Positions 47,168 through 57,713 of a stretch of 64,000 bases of DNA are shown piece after piece. The position numbers and the translations under genes are program-made. The notes under the pieces are model-generated. The model was not told the origin of the DNA. It was given only the letters and a program-made list of their open reading frames with translations, and made no database searches. The stretch is from Lyophyllum atratum (lineage: Eukaryota > Basidiomycota > Agaricomycetes > Agaricales > Lyophyllaceae). Positions within the stretch are counted from its first letter, which is position 1, and each line of letters begins with the position of its first letter. Location of the stretch: positions 1-64,000 of the forward strand of contig JACGCN010000059.1 in NCBI GenBank assembly GCA_014905825.1, given 5' to 3'.

Positions 47168-48049
47168 CTATGCACCGTAAATGGGCATGTAGGGTCTGTT
47201 GCCGGCTGCCCATCGATGCCCCTTCCCAGCAGCGACGCCAGTTGTGATCACCGCAATTCCGACGAAGATACTGAGTACCCAGGCAACGATATTACAGACG
47301 TAGGCAGGGCCTTTGGACAACACGTTTTAGTCTTGCCAGAATTGATACTAGTTGAGAGACACCTACCCATATCTGCGTGCTCAAAGGTTGGGAACCGCGA
47401 CGTGACGTACATATGAGTTACAATACCAAAGGCGGCGATCTGGAATGCCGCTGGGTTGATAGTAGAGTAAGCTGCCCAGTTTGATGTATCATGTCAACTA
47501 AAACACCTACCATCAAGTAGGACAAGGCCAGCAACGACCCGCCATATTCTCCGCCTGCGAGAATGTGTTGTGACACCGAAAGCAATTGCGATCAACGTCA
47601 CCGCAGCACACCACACCGCAAGCTCCATGAGGTACCGCGCGCTCGACCACGCGGCACAGAACCCAGCGTTGTCGTCCTCGCATCCATCCCTTACCTTCAT
47701 CGGGAAGGGACGGCACTCATAGTTGGTGTATTTGAACTTTGTGCCGTGGTTCCCAGGAACGCGGGTGTAGGTGAGCACGCAGCGTTCGGCGAGGCCGTAA
47801 GTGACAGTGATTCGCGTATGCATGACTTCTGGAGTTTGGACGATGAGCCTACCAGGCCAAAGTTAGGTAGTCGCTCAAGCATTTCCTAGGTGTTACAGAC
47901 CAGTCAGGACGGAGCTCCGACAAGATATTCTGAGCGCCATGTCCATGTCAATATTTATTGGCAAACGATGACTCGAGGCAGACGAGGCCTACCAAGATAA
48001 AGACGACAAGAACCGAGAAAAAAGTAATATAGTACGAGGTTTTCCTCAT
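47168..48049 (-). CDS. Four-TM membrane protein of unknown function
   Basis: Five exons (47993-48049, 47901-47929, 47511-47848, 47367-47471 and 47168-47310) give 223 residues. The first membrane segment (YYITFFSVLVVFILNIL) starts at residue 6. An extracellular loop of about 70 residues with several Cys (YGLAERC, NYECRPF, DGCEDD, GFCAAW) follows. Three further segments come next (LAVWCAAVTLIAIAFGV, FQIAAFGIVTHMY, VCNIVAWVLSIFVGIAVIT) before a short tail. A first loop with conserved Cys between TM1 and TM2 recalls the claudin/PMP22-like topology of fungal SUR7-type proteins, but no signature proves it. Single frames show only one third of this gene. The 300 bp before it (46868-47167) hold no other gene. 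Confidence 0.8.
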
Positions 48050-48214
48050 CTTCGCGTTCGCGAGGGTAATGGTCGAGTTCAAGCCGTTTTGCAGACCGAT
48101 CACACGAGGCCGTGAACTGCAATGATGGTAGTGACGTCATATCTTCCTCATGCGATAAGCGATCTCTATTAAGTGTTGTTTGATTGAAATGATTAAGAGA
48201 TCAAGTCCATCAAG

Positions 48215-48296
48215 GTCCTTGTCGATTAGTGGTTAAATCATCTCGTTGTGGTTTACTCGCTCCGAGAAGCCGGAAGTTCGAATCCTCCCTGGGACA
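48215..48296 (+). tRNA. tRNA-His (GTG) with a 10-nt intron, copy 1
   Basis: The 82 nt fold as a tRNA: acceptor 5' strand GTCCTTG, D arm GATT/AATC with A14, G18G19 and A21, anticodon stem TCTCG/CGAGA, and T loop TTCGAAT. The anticodon loop region (TTGTGGTTTACTCGCTC) is 17 nt, so about 10 nt after position 37 must be an intron. The anticodon is GTG. The mature length would be 72 nt with A73. Mismatches at one acceptor pair (T-T) and one T-stem pair (A-C) are shared by the other copies. The base before G1 is G in all copies, which could supply G-1 directly. A TTTTT Pol III terminator follows within 10 bp. Confidence 0.8.
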
Positions 48297-48868
48297 ATAT
48301 TTTTGACCTTTCGTTGGGCTTTGTGATGGATCCGTCGAGACTCGATTATAATCTCGGTCTAGACTCTAGACTCTAGTTAAGCAGTCAGAACGGCCGAGAG
48401 CGCACAGATATGTAGCTGTAGGTGTCTGGGTGTCTGTATACCCCTAGCTTCCGGGTTGATGGAATCATCCGGAATCATTCAGGCGAAACGTCCTGAAGTA
48501 TCGATATCAACCCCATAGCAGCTACAGTCTTAACTTGAAGATCAATCTACAACGGGGGTACTCTCCACGTTAACCGAAGTGCACTGGTGTCCGGAACCTC
48601 GCGCTCCGAAAGCCCCCCAGCTCATGATGGAGAAGAGGAAGTAGGAAGTGGATGTTATCAGGAATGTACCGAGCTTTGGCCCTTCCTGAACAGTGAAGTG
48701 CTCCGTGCGCCAAAAAACAGGAGCCTCCTATATAGATACTAGGCACCCCCGGTTCTCCCCCGTCATAAGTTTTAAATTTTGAAGTCTAAGCTCGGGAGTC
48801 AGCTTTCTTAATAGAACTGTATATAATGTATCCTGGGTTGCAAAAGAGTTGGTCGATGTAAAAATTAC
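48297..48868. other. Spacer between inverted tRNA-His copies
   Basis: About 570 bp separate two oppositely oriented, near-identical tRNA-His copies. It holds a small palindromic stretch (about 48356-48376, TCTAGACTCTAGACTCTAG) and no gene. Confidence 0.4.
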
Positions 48869-48950
48869 TGTCCCAGGGAGGATTCGAACTTCCGGCTTCT
48901 CGGAGCGAGTAAACCACAACGAGATGATTTAACCACTAATCGACAAGGAC
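48869..48950 (-). tRNA. tRNA-His (GTG) with intron, copy 2
   Basis: This copy is identical or nearly so to copy 1 over the 82 nt but on the other strand, with the same intron (TTTACTCGCT), the same acceptor and T-stem mismatches, G before position 1, and TTTTT downstream on its strand (48859-48863). Flanking sequence differs from copy 1 beyond a few bases, so this is not a simple recent inverted duplication of a larger block. Confidence 0.8.
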
Positions 48951-49187
48951 CTTGTAATGAACGAAGATAGTGATACTCATACTGACATTACCCACAGGCA
49001 GTCCCGACAACCTTCACTTGGAGGAATATGTAGGGGTTCCGTATGACAACTACGTACATGGCTTCGATGTACGATACGGATGTCGATGGAATGGACCAAC
49101 CTGGCATGTTCGTACATTCCCAGACGGCGCGTGTAATTTCGGAAACTTTCTATCTCTCCGGTTACTAAAACTGCAATGTGGCGTAAG

Positions 49188-49262
49188 GTGCTTGTCGAAT
49201 AGTGGTCATACCATCTTGGTGTGGTGACTGTGACCTCTGAGAAGCCGAATGTTGAGATACAT
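49188..49262 (+). pseudogene. Decayed tRNA-His-like relic
   Basis: The 5' half aligns with the three tRNA-His copies (GTGCTTGTCGAATAGTGG, loop GTGTGG), but the D stem no longer pairs and the T loop has lost TTCGAA, reading TGTTGAG. It is therefore a pseudogene or the relic of a tRNA-derived repeat. Confidence 0.6.
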
Positions 49263-49526
49263 ATTACATCGGTTTTGGCGAAATAGTTGGCATGCAAAAG
49301 GTCGACGCAGGAATCAAAAGACTGTCTCATGATCAGGGACAATATCAACCTCATTCCTCTTCGAGTCCTAACCCTGTTTATGTTTACTATGTTTACTAAT
49401 AAGACATCTACCTCTGCTACATATGTAACTAAGGACGTACACTGCACAGCAATGTATGTACACGCCGCATAGTATGCTGAAGCCTGGCATAGCCTATAGG
49501 ACGCGACAGTCAAAAGAATCAAAACA

Positions 49527-49608
49527 TGTCCCAAGGAGGATTCGAACTTCCGGCTTCTCGGAGCAACTTGACCACAACGAGATGATTTAACCACTAATCG
49601 ACAGGGAC
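49527..49608 (-). tRNA. tRNA-His (GTG) with a diverged intron, copy 3
   Basis: It has the same cloverleaf as copies 1 and 2 with acceptor GTCCCTG/TTGGGAC. The intron portion has diverged (TCAAGTTGCT) while the anticodon stem TCTCG/CGAGA and T loop are unchanged. That is the pattern expected if the intron is under weaker selection. A TTTT tract follows on its strand. The 239-codon minus-strand ORF running through it is spurious. Confidence 0.75.
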
Positions 49609-49840
49609 CTTGCTCCTCGTCTTTCCTTGCCATGTACAGCCATATAAGCATCCGCAACATTTTCAGGCATCGGACGAAGGCAGCTCGTATGTACATCGAA
49701 GAAGGTAGGGTGGTAGGTATGATATATTGAGATTATGTGTATATTAAACCGGAGTAGTGGGTTGTGCCAAGTTCGTTACTTTGTATGTCCGTGATTCGTG
49801 ATATGTGAGTCCATTGTTCGGTAGGTACGGAAACAAGTCC

Positions 49841-52300
49841 TCAAACTCGCGGGACACCGTTCGTAACATGCGGATAGGTGGTCGCAATCAACTGTAATCC
49901 TTACGTTAATGGGGAACAAGGTATACAAGATAGAAACTTACGCCGAAAAGTTCTGGGGCTCGAATGGCCAACACCTGTGGATCCTCGGCGAGACCAACGA
50001 AACTGAGGGTGCAAGAATGTCAGGAGGTGTGACAGCGTGTGCCAACTTGGAAAACTTACATGGTGGAAACGCCAGCCTCAATGGCGGATGACAAAGTTAA
50101 AGCTAGGTGACGTTTTGCTATCAGGATGAGGCCCGGATATTGGAGGAAAATATACTAACAACATTGCAGGCCGATCAAGAAGGCGAAGAGCAAAACTGGA
50201 GCGGTGTAACTTCCATCCGCATTATATGAAGGAGCGGTGACTAGTAAACAAGAGAACAGGATGAGCGTTGATGGGGTGGTATGGTTGTGGGACATACATC
50301 GAAGGTAGAGGTAAGCAAATAGTGATGACAGTAGGCCGATGATGTATCCTCCCCAAGTCATAGCTGTGCGTCGTCAGTCAAGGGATACAACGGAAGAGGA
50401 AGGCAGGCACTCACTCATTCCCACAAGCGAGTCATTGACAAGGGCGTCGATACCTAGTTGACACGTTATTTAAATATCTCCGAGAGTAATACGAACGAGC
50501 AACGTACCGCGATCTTTGAAGAGCCTCCAAGTGTCTTTGGCTGCTTTTATGTATGGCTTTCCATAAAGTGCTAAGAACACGGATTATCAGTGAAGGCGGT
50601 AGCAGATATGGTCCCTTCGCTACTAACCGATTTCAATATAAGCATATCTGCGAAAACATGGTTTAACATCTGATGTAAGCGTCGATTGATTAAATTCACC
50701 TGTTGAAGTATTCCACCATGCTCTCAATGATTCCAACGAAACAGGCCGCACAACACGCCAAGCATGCCTCGACAGCTAGAGAAAAGGCCGTTTTCAGCGG
50801 TTGGGCACTATGGAAGTGACGAATAACATCACGCACGATGACCATCAGCGTTCGCGTTGTTGCGCGCCATGTTCAGTACCATCTTCAAGAGCTCAAGAAG
50901 CGTCACGATCAATGATCCAAAGGCGATAGAACCCAACGACAACGTAGAAGCGCGACCGAATGCAGAGGTTGTAGGATGCTTTGGCTGGGAGCAGTACACA
51001 ATCAGAGAAATGCAGCCCCGCCTTGATGTGAAGTACATACCATCTCACCAAGCTCACGCGGCCCGAAGTAGTACCACGACCCGAAGGGCCCGCCGGCGAG
51101 CGTGGCAAGGGCGACATTCTTCACAACTTGGGATGTCCAGAGGAAGGAGAAGGTCTCGAAAAAGATGAGGCCTGCGACCTTGCCGGACGAACAACTTGAG
51201 GAAGTACAGCCTGCAATTTGACAGTCAGTTCAGAGTGAATAGGACGGACAGGGGAAGGACATCAACTGACCAGGGTTCCCTGGAGTGTATTTGGCATACC
51301 TAAGAATAAGTTTGTGCACTTTAAGCATCGAAACCGCTAGTCATCAGGATGACTTACGTTGCAATGGCAGTAAACGTAAACCACCTAGAAAAATGTCGTT
51401 AAGAAACTAATTGAATGAGATAGTGGCCAGAAGAGCTTACACTGCCAGAGCCGCTTGAATAAAAAGGGCAATAAACGCGACTACGTAAACACTTTTGTGG
51501 TGTTTCGCAACGTCCATGACAACCTGTAGTAGCAGGGACGCGAGGGGTATGCGAGACCTAAAGCCGAAGTAGGACAGGACAGAGAGGACCGCGATGATCG
51601 TGAAAATGATGGCGCCAGCTGTGAGGACGAGGTAAGGGCTCAAATACTTAAGTTGTCGCGCACGAGAACGAACAGTAATATTTTGTTATCCAATAGTAGA
51701 CACAGATCCCGCTGTGAGGGTGATATCAGTACGCCTGACACCACCTTCGAATAGTGCATGACGCACATATTCAATAAGATGGAGAGAACGAGCGTGATGT
51801 GCATGATCATCCGCGTGAAAGCACGCGTGAGCATAAGGTATGCCGTGGAAAGCAGCAGCGCAGCTGCTGTAACCAGTAGAAGCAGATATACCGTACTCCT
51901 GCAAGAGCGTAAGGATGAAATGTTTGAGGTAAATTCGATTTACAGACCGATTCAAAGTGACGGCGGTGCCGCTTTGCCCACCAGACTTTCCGAGGCCGCC
52001 GCCGAGGCCACCGCTCGATACCCAGCTGGATATCACGATCCCAGATAGGGCCGCGAAACCTAGGAACTGGCAAGAGACTTTTCAATGAATTGTTTTCCTC
52101 CAAGGCAGGAGATATAAACGCACCTGAAGCACGAAGAGCACGAGGAAAATGGGGTCGTTAATCCTCTTTTTGGGCTTGAATCGGTCGCCTTCGTAGGGCG
52201 ATTTCTGGTCGTAGGATGGTTGTTGGGAGCTTGGAGCATAGCCTCCGTATCCTCCGCCATAGTTAGGCGTGGGCCCCGGATAAGGGGGGGCTTGGGACAT
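49841..52300 (-). CDS. PNS1: Choline transporter-like protein, PNS1 type
   Basis: This is a plasma-membrane protein of the CTL/SLC44 family; yeast Pns1 itself has no proven substrate. Eighteen exons from the ATG at 52300 to the stop at 49841 give 502 residues. The cytosolic N-terminus is Pro/Gly/Tyr rich (MSQAPPYPGPTPNYGGGYGG), followed by about ten membrane segments. Family landmarks are AKYTPGNPGC, FGSWYYFGPRE, KHPTTSAFGRASTLSLGS, EYFNRYAYIEIALYGKPY, the block VNDSLVGM and VGLAEDPQVLAIRAPELF. Exon boundaries: 52124-52300, 51948-52066, 51767-51898, 51674-51711, 51441-51618, 51358-51384, 51271-51299, 51041-51210, 50843-50984, 50700-50775, 50628-50647, 50508-50570, 50415-50453, 50298-50363, 50163-50240, 50060-50102, 49942-50002 and 49841-49891. 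Confidence 0.95.
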
Positions 52301-52796
52301 AGTTTTTGAGAGCAAGTAAAGGGAAAGAGAAGATCGTTAAGGTCGTAGCTGGTGATGAGCGATGTGGTGGTTGAGAAGGAAGAGGATAAAACGCGTATTC
52401 GGCCCTCCTACGTTCCAGACGTTGATGGTGGCCAGAGTGCGTGTTCTGTGACGTACTTAGACTCAGGAGTCGTGATCCGCGTCACATCACAGATGATGCG
52501 GGCGACGATCGAGGCTTGACATCATGCAGGGACCGAAGACACCAAGTCTACATTCATGCAATATTCATGATGGGGATATACAGTATATAGAATCTGGTAG
52601 TGAACTGCAACAATTCCAGTACATATGCATGCGGTTGGTGACAGTAAATTTAATGAGAAGGCAGTGCAGAATTATGCGATGAAAAATATTAAGTGTGGCG
52701 CGGACAACCCAAGAGAAGCGAGACGTTTGTCGCACTAAGTTCGCGTGTAGAAAGATACAACCAGCAGGACTCCATTGAAACCGTCCCAGGCGATGT
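52301..52796. other. Intergenic, PNS1 promoter side
   Basis: About 495 bp between the PNS1 start and the stop of PP2C copy 1, all on the minus strand. Chance ORFs only. Confidence 0.4.
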
Positions 52797-54169
52797 CTAC
52801 GCAGTCTGGGGAGCGGTATGCTTGAAGCGGACGACGATGACGGTGACATTATCCGTGGTATGATGCGACAGAGCATGCTTCAGGAGTTTCGCGCTAGCTG
52901 CTTGTGCATCGCCGATTTCACTTATCAGGTCGATAGCAGCTTGGTCGTTGACGACATCCCATAGCTAGCAAAATGCAAGTCAGAACCAGAAAACGACAAG
53001 GCACGGGATTACTTACCCCATCACAAGCCAAAACCAGAAATTCGTCCTCGTCGCAGAGTTCCGTCTCAGTAGTATAAGGCGCCCCGACCACAAATTCCTT
53101 CATGGAGGAATCTCCCAGACTCCGCGTGACAGCGAGCACACCGTTCACGCGTCCGCTCATCACGAACCCGCCAGCGTCCGTTATCCGCTTCGCCTCTTGC
53201 TTATCAGAGCCCTTGTGGTCATACGTTAAGCGGACTGCTTTCCCAGAACGACATAGCACCGCCCGCGCGTCACCCGCGTTTGCGGTATACAGCACGCGCC
53301 TTGAATCGGCAGGGGGTATAGTAACAGTTGCACCAAGTGCGCCTTCTTTCCGCAAGGCACTAGGAGACGTCGAGCGGGGTGTCGAGGGAGTCGATGTGCT
53401 TGGACTCGAAACACTGCCTGCGAGACTCTTCAGGGCTTTCCTGATCCGGCTGCTCGATGATTTCTTGTTCTTAAGCTTCTTAAGATCGGCTCCTGAGTTG
53501 CTATTGCTCTCCGCTCCGCTGCTTTGTGCGCTCTCGTGGCCGTTGCTCTGTCCCGAAACCGGCGAATCAGAGATGGGCGATGATGGGGTTGCACTTATAA
53601 ATGATTGAAGTCCGTCGGCGTCTTCAATCCGCAGAAAGGCTGTGACTGCAGTACAGCCGGAATGGATCTTCCCTTCGGACTCTTCACACATTATGGAAAG
53701 GCTCTCGTCGACGTTGTGGAAGGTCTCGTTGAGGATATCGGGCACGGGCGTGGTTGGGGAGCTGTGCAGAGCAGATAAGAGGAACTATGTTGCATATCAG
53801 ATAACCGCACAGTGCAGAGCTTTTGGTCGATGCGCACCTCGTGAAAGTGAGCTCCACAACATTCTGCGGCATGCTTGCCGGCGTGGCCGTCGAAAACAGC
53901 GAAGAAACCCTGCCCTCGAATGTTGTCGAAGTCGACGACAAACGAGTGGGAGTCTTCCATTGTTCTTCTTGCTCCCTTGTCTTCGGAGACGCCAACCTGG
54001 TACGCTGGGTTCTTCGCCGCATGTCGGTTGAGGATCTAGGAGGTTGGCAACGCGATGAACAGTATGTCAGGAGAATACTTGGCGTGGAACGTACTCCGTG
54101 GGTATCGAGCTCAACCGTGGTAATAGACTTTGAACGTGCGTTGGGAGAATCGGAGAATCGAGGTGGCAT
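52797..54169 (-). CDS. PP2C-type Ser/Thr protein phosphatase, copy 1
   Basis: This is a metal-dependent PPM/PP2C phosphatase. Four exons (54095-54169, 53838-54035, 53017-53784 and 52797-52964) give 402 residues. Metal and catalytic motifs are complete: MEDSHSFVVDF, FFAVFDGHAGK, SGCTAVTAFL, YTANAGDARAVL, LTYDHKGSD, VTRSLGD, ACDGLWDVV and TDNVTVIVVRF. A Ser/Lys-rich insert of about 90 residues (53250-53550) interrupts the domain. Copy 2 at 61.9-63.2 kb shares the 198-nt exon and intron positions, so the two arose by tandem duplication. The mobile element now lies between them. The acceptor at 53785 was chosen because it alone links FHE to LLSALHSSP in frame. Confidence 0.93.
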
Positions 54170-54559
54170 GATGTGGTTTTGTGGCGGGGCGACCTTGGAA
54201 GTTCGGATAGTGGTGCAATGCGATGCTGCGGGTTCTGATTCGGATGAATTAGTACAGCGATCCCCTCTTCCACCGCATAAGTACTGGCAACTCACGATAA
54301 GTGGATTGGGGAGATATTACGAGTTGAGGTCCAAAGAATTGACGCCTGAGTGAATAGTTAAGCTGTCTGTGTAGCCGTGTCAGCGGCTAAATGGCAATCG
54401 CAACCATGAATAGTATTCACCCCAGTCAGGTTAGGATACGGTATTCGAAGAGAGGATGAGCGAGAATTGGAGAAAGGGGAGGAGCTTGCTAGGCTATTAT
54501 TATATGACGAGTTGAGAGAGATTGGACAAGAGCCGTTGGGCAAGCCTGAATAACATCAC

Positions 54560-54562
54560 CCG
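54560..54562 (+). repeat. Candidate 3-bp target site duplication, CCG
   Basis: CCG immediately precedes the left CACTG terminus, and CCG at 58686-58688 immediately follows the right CAGTG terminus. Three bases can agree by chance about once in 64 tries, so this supports but does not prove transposition. Confidence 0.5.
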
Positions 54563-54989
54563 CACTGCGGGCATGGGCTTATATATCCCCCGCTTTTAGT
54601 TAGAATATATTTTGATGATATTTGAAATAAGTTCACCCATTAATCTGCAGAGAAAATATGGAATATATTTTCGATATCTTCAGACACATGTCCAAGGTAA
54701 AATCGACGTCTTCATCAGGAATATATTTATGATAACATCAGCTTTTAGCCCTTGGTAAAATTCTGATTAATATTCCATGAAAGCGACAGATGATACATTG
54801 AACGCATTGTGATCGAAGATCGAAGAATCTATCTCTTATATTAGTGATCTTGAAGCATCGGATGTATGATGATCTTATTCAAAATACAATCCAACGTGTT
54901 GTTGAACGTTGAGCAGGGTCGGGTCTGTTTTCGGTAATTTGTCGAGCATTGTGGCCGGGGTCCCTGGCGCCCCGTGTAAGATCTGTGAC
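54563..54989 (+). repeat. Left long inverted repeat of the mobile element
   Basis: About 427 bp match the reverse complement of 58247-58685, with a few substitutions and small indels (for example, TATATATCCCCCGCTTTTAG here against TATATAGTCTCCGATTTTAG there). It is AT-rich, with repeated AATATATTTT motifs, and ends inside at GTGTAAGATCTGTGAC. No ORF of note. Confidence 0.9.
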
Positions 54990-55154
54990 TTGCATTTCCG
55001 TAATAAATTGAGTCCGTGACACGAGCGGGGTCTCCATGAAAAATATCTCCCACCTACAAAAAAGTTGCGAGGGCGCCGTAACACAGCGAAGGGCCGTAAA
55101 ATGCTTTGCACTTGCGAAAAATCGCTTGTGAAGTCACGTGATCGTCTGATCTGG

Positions 55155-55545
55155 GCCCTTGGCTGGCATAGATCCCTCAATAACACCCGGGGGGTCAACC
55201 ACTAAGCTCTGGGTCATGTACTATTCATTTTAAGTACCTGTATGACCCTCTACATGTAGAGATTAGATACACAGCATATGTGGAAGCTACATAGTACATA
55301 ATCTGGTATTCTGTTATCTGACTCGGGCTGTAAACAATTGTAAACAATGCGCCGGGGTTGGCATGAATGCCTCTACAACATCCGGGGGGTCAGCCACTAA
55401 GCTCTGGGGTACACACTATTCGCTTTTAGTCACATTCAGGACCATATACATGTAAAAATTAGAAACACAGCATATGTGGAAGGTATACAATCTGGCAACC
55501 TTGGTCTCTCTTTCCTGTTTGAGCATGTAAACACCTGTACACAAC
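55155..55545 (+). repeat. Two tandem copies of a unit of about 195 bp
   Basis: Copy 1 (about 55155-55349) and copy 2 (about 55350-55545) share a core with CCGGGGGGTCAACCACTAAG and the block CACAGCATATGTGGAAG, and both end near TAAACA...ACAAYGCGC. Identity is roughly 75-80% by eye. Subterminal repeats next to an inverted repeat are a known feature of CACTA-type elements, where they bind transposase. Confidence 0.7.
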
Positions 55546-55594
55546 GCGCTCGACGCGTTGAATCCAATCAACAGACATTGCCATCAACACCACC

Positions 55595-55812
55595 ATGCCT
55601 GAGTATCACCAAATCCTTCGCCCTATGCTGGCTGCCCCTACAACCCTCACATTGTACCAGGTAAGTATCTCTATATTACCTTCAAAAGCTTCTTATTTGT
55701 ACTAAGACGACCCTCTGATACTCTATAGTCTTCTTTCCCTTCTGACCAGAATCCCTGCGCTAACACCCACCAGGACGCCCTCCTCTCCTTGCGTAGGGAT
55801 GTGGACGAGTGA
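55595..55812 (+). CDS. Possible 49-aa spliced ORF inside the mobile element
   Basis: ATG at 55595, 22 codons, then a strong GTAAGT donor at 55661, a CTATAG acceptor at 55728 and 27 more codons to a stop at 55812. Both exons are in phase 0. No domain or signal peptide is visible. It could be the 5' part of a captured gene or a chance combination of good splice sites. It is included because the donor and acceptor are unusually good. Confidence 0.25.
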
Positions 55813-56000
55813 AGAACAATTCCGTCATTCCTCCCAACCGCTTTGGTGGCCGGAGCCGCTCCTGCTCCTGCACGCCTCACGCCTCAATGCTGCCTGCCAT
55901 ACCGAGAAGCACGCACCACTGACAAGCTTGCCACTTCTCTAGCACACGACGGAATGGAACTGACGAGTCAGACGGGGCTGCAGAAATGACAGGGCAGACC

Positions 56001-56338
56001 CATGAAGTGGGAGAGCCGGCATGGTGCGTTCAAGGCCCTGTACTGCACGACCACTGACTCCGCCCAACACCATCCGCTCCACAGCCCCATCGCCATTCGT
56101 ATCGCGACCAGCCATCCTGCCAGCCTCCTCAAGACCGAAACTGACTGCAGCGCCGACAGTCAATGCGCCGAACATCAATTACAGCGCACACGAACACTAC
56201 CACCACGAGCGCCGCCCTCAACGACCTCAGCACGCCGCCAGCCCAGCTTTTCCCGTCGCACCCGTCGCAGCTGACCGGAGTCGATCGCATTTCCAGACCC
56301 TCCAGCCCCAGCCCCAGCCACTGCCCATCATGCACTAG
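56001..56338 (+). pseudogene. Pro/His-rich coding-like fragment inside the element
   Basis: An open stretch with biased codon use encodes a Pro/Ser/His-rich segment ending PQPQPLPIMH. No partner exon or domain was recognised. It may be part of a captured low-complexity exon. A second overlapping frame is also open, so coding is not certain. Confidence 0.2.
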
Positions 56339-56626
56339 CTCAGGTCCTGGGCTCCGAGATACCTGCATGGGTGGGGGCGGCTAGAGCAGGGCGGGTGTGA
56401 TGTAGTTATTTTTAGATGTATAATGTACCATTTTGCAACCGTACTGGGCGCTGCATAGTTAGACAGTAAGGCATCACCATAGGGTTGGTGGGTGAGTCAC
56501 TGTGTGCAAGCAGGCAAGGATGCATCACTGGATGTTCTACGGGAAGGTAAAAGTCGTCGTTTATTACGGAACCTCAAACTATATTACGGAACAGGAATTT
56601 ATTCTACGGAGTAAATTTTCCCCACT

Positions 56627-57066
56627 TTGACCAGCATAGATGGAAAGGATAAGGAATTATGGTCGTATAACTCACCGCGGCAGGACTCGATGTGTGAGCG
56701 AACATGCAACAACCCGTCCGACGCGAGATACTCACTGGATGCTTCCGTGGCGATGCCAGACAAATGGGCCCGCCACACGGCCTTCCAGAACTGCTGCGGC
56801 CCCACAGAAATCTCCAGCTGCAACACCGTCACCCCCACGCACACGCCCGGCGAGCCCCTCGCCATCGGGACGCCCATCCCCAACACCAACGTCTACATCC
56901 TCGCCGGCGGTATGGGTGTGAGCAGCGCGGGTGCAGAGGCGTCCCACTCCCACTCCCCCCCTCACCCGCATCCCAGATAGACGACTGCGACCCGCTCGCA
57001 GACCGTTTCGGCATCAACGGCCGCCCAGGCAACGAAGGCAGCGACGGCGCATACACATCTTGGAGG
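56627..57066 (+). pseudogene. Fragment of an AMP-binding adenylation domain (NRPS type) inside the element
   Basis: The translated stretch MPDKWARHTAFQNCCGPTE followed by LAIGTPIPNTNVYIL corresponds to the adenylation-domain core around motif A5 (N-x-YGPTE-like) and the loop after it. Only about 80 residues are preserved. There is no start, no other A-domain motif and no thiolation or condensation domain. A separate exon-like block flanked by AG and GT follows (56976-57066). It is best read as a captured and decayed piece of a host nonribosomal peptide synthetase or a related adenylating enzyme gene. Confidence 0.6.
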
Positions 57067-57074
57067 TACGGTGA

Positions 57075-57656
57075 TCACCCCAGTCTCGTGCCCTTGCCCC
57101 GCACAGTCGCAGACGCATCATGTCCCGACGCACCTCCCGCTGCACTCGCAATCCCAAGCTTCCGCGTAGCCGTGTCCATGGACTCCGCGTCGTCCATGCG
57201 ATTCCAATCCTCCTCCTCGCCCGTGCTACTACTTGACCGTCCCGAGGCAGTGCGCACCTGTATATGAGAGCGGTTCGTCTGGTGGTAGTGGTTGTGTTCC
57301 CGTAACTCTGGCGGGAGATCAGGCGAGGCAGGTTTAGCCTGACGGAAGATGGAAGCGAGGGAGGGACGGCGTGGGGATGGCTTGCTGGCGCTCGAAAGCG
57401 AAGAAGGACTGTAAGGCGATGTTGGCCGATCGAGACGTACTGAATCCGGGCCCGAGCTAGTCTTGGCGTGTCTGCGGCCTTGGGTGGGTGGCACCCGTGG
57501 ATGGGGGTCCCGATGGCTATCCATCGAAGAGTTATCCATCGTGCTGAGCGACGTGGTTGACATCGGCACCGGGTTCGGTGGCCGGGGTGGCAGCGCTCCC
57601 CACTCTTGAGAACGCTTGAGAGATCGAAGCACATCCCTCAACCCCGTCATCCCCAA
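57075..57656 (-). pseudogene. Ser/Pro-rich coding-like fragment inside the element
   Basis: A 193-codon open frame rich in Ser, Pro and Arg (RRPSLASIFRQAKP, SSSSTGEEEDWNRMDD) looks like the disordered part of a fungal signalling protein. It lies just downstream, in the same orientation, of the histidine-kinase fragment, but that fragment's normal continuation is absent. It may come from a different source gene. No catalytic domain is present. Confidence 0.3.
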
Positions 57657-57713
57657 CCGACTTGTAAAGGATGTGAATTAGTATACGGAACGAGGATGGA
57701 AGAAAAGACGTAC

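Noticed and set aside
48977..49696. 239-codon minus-strand ORF
   Set aside because: It runs straight through a tRNA-His gene and the tRNA relic, has no domain and shares no coding bias with neighbours.
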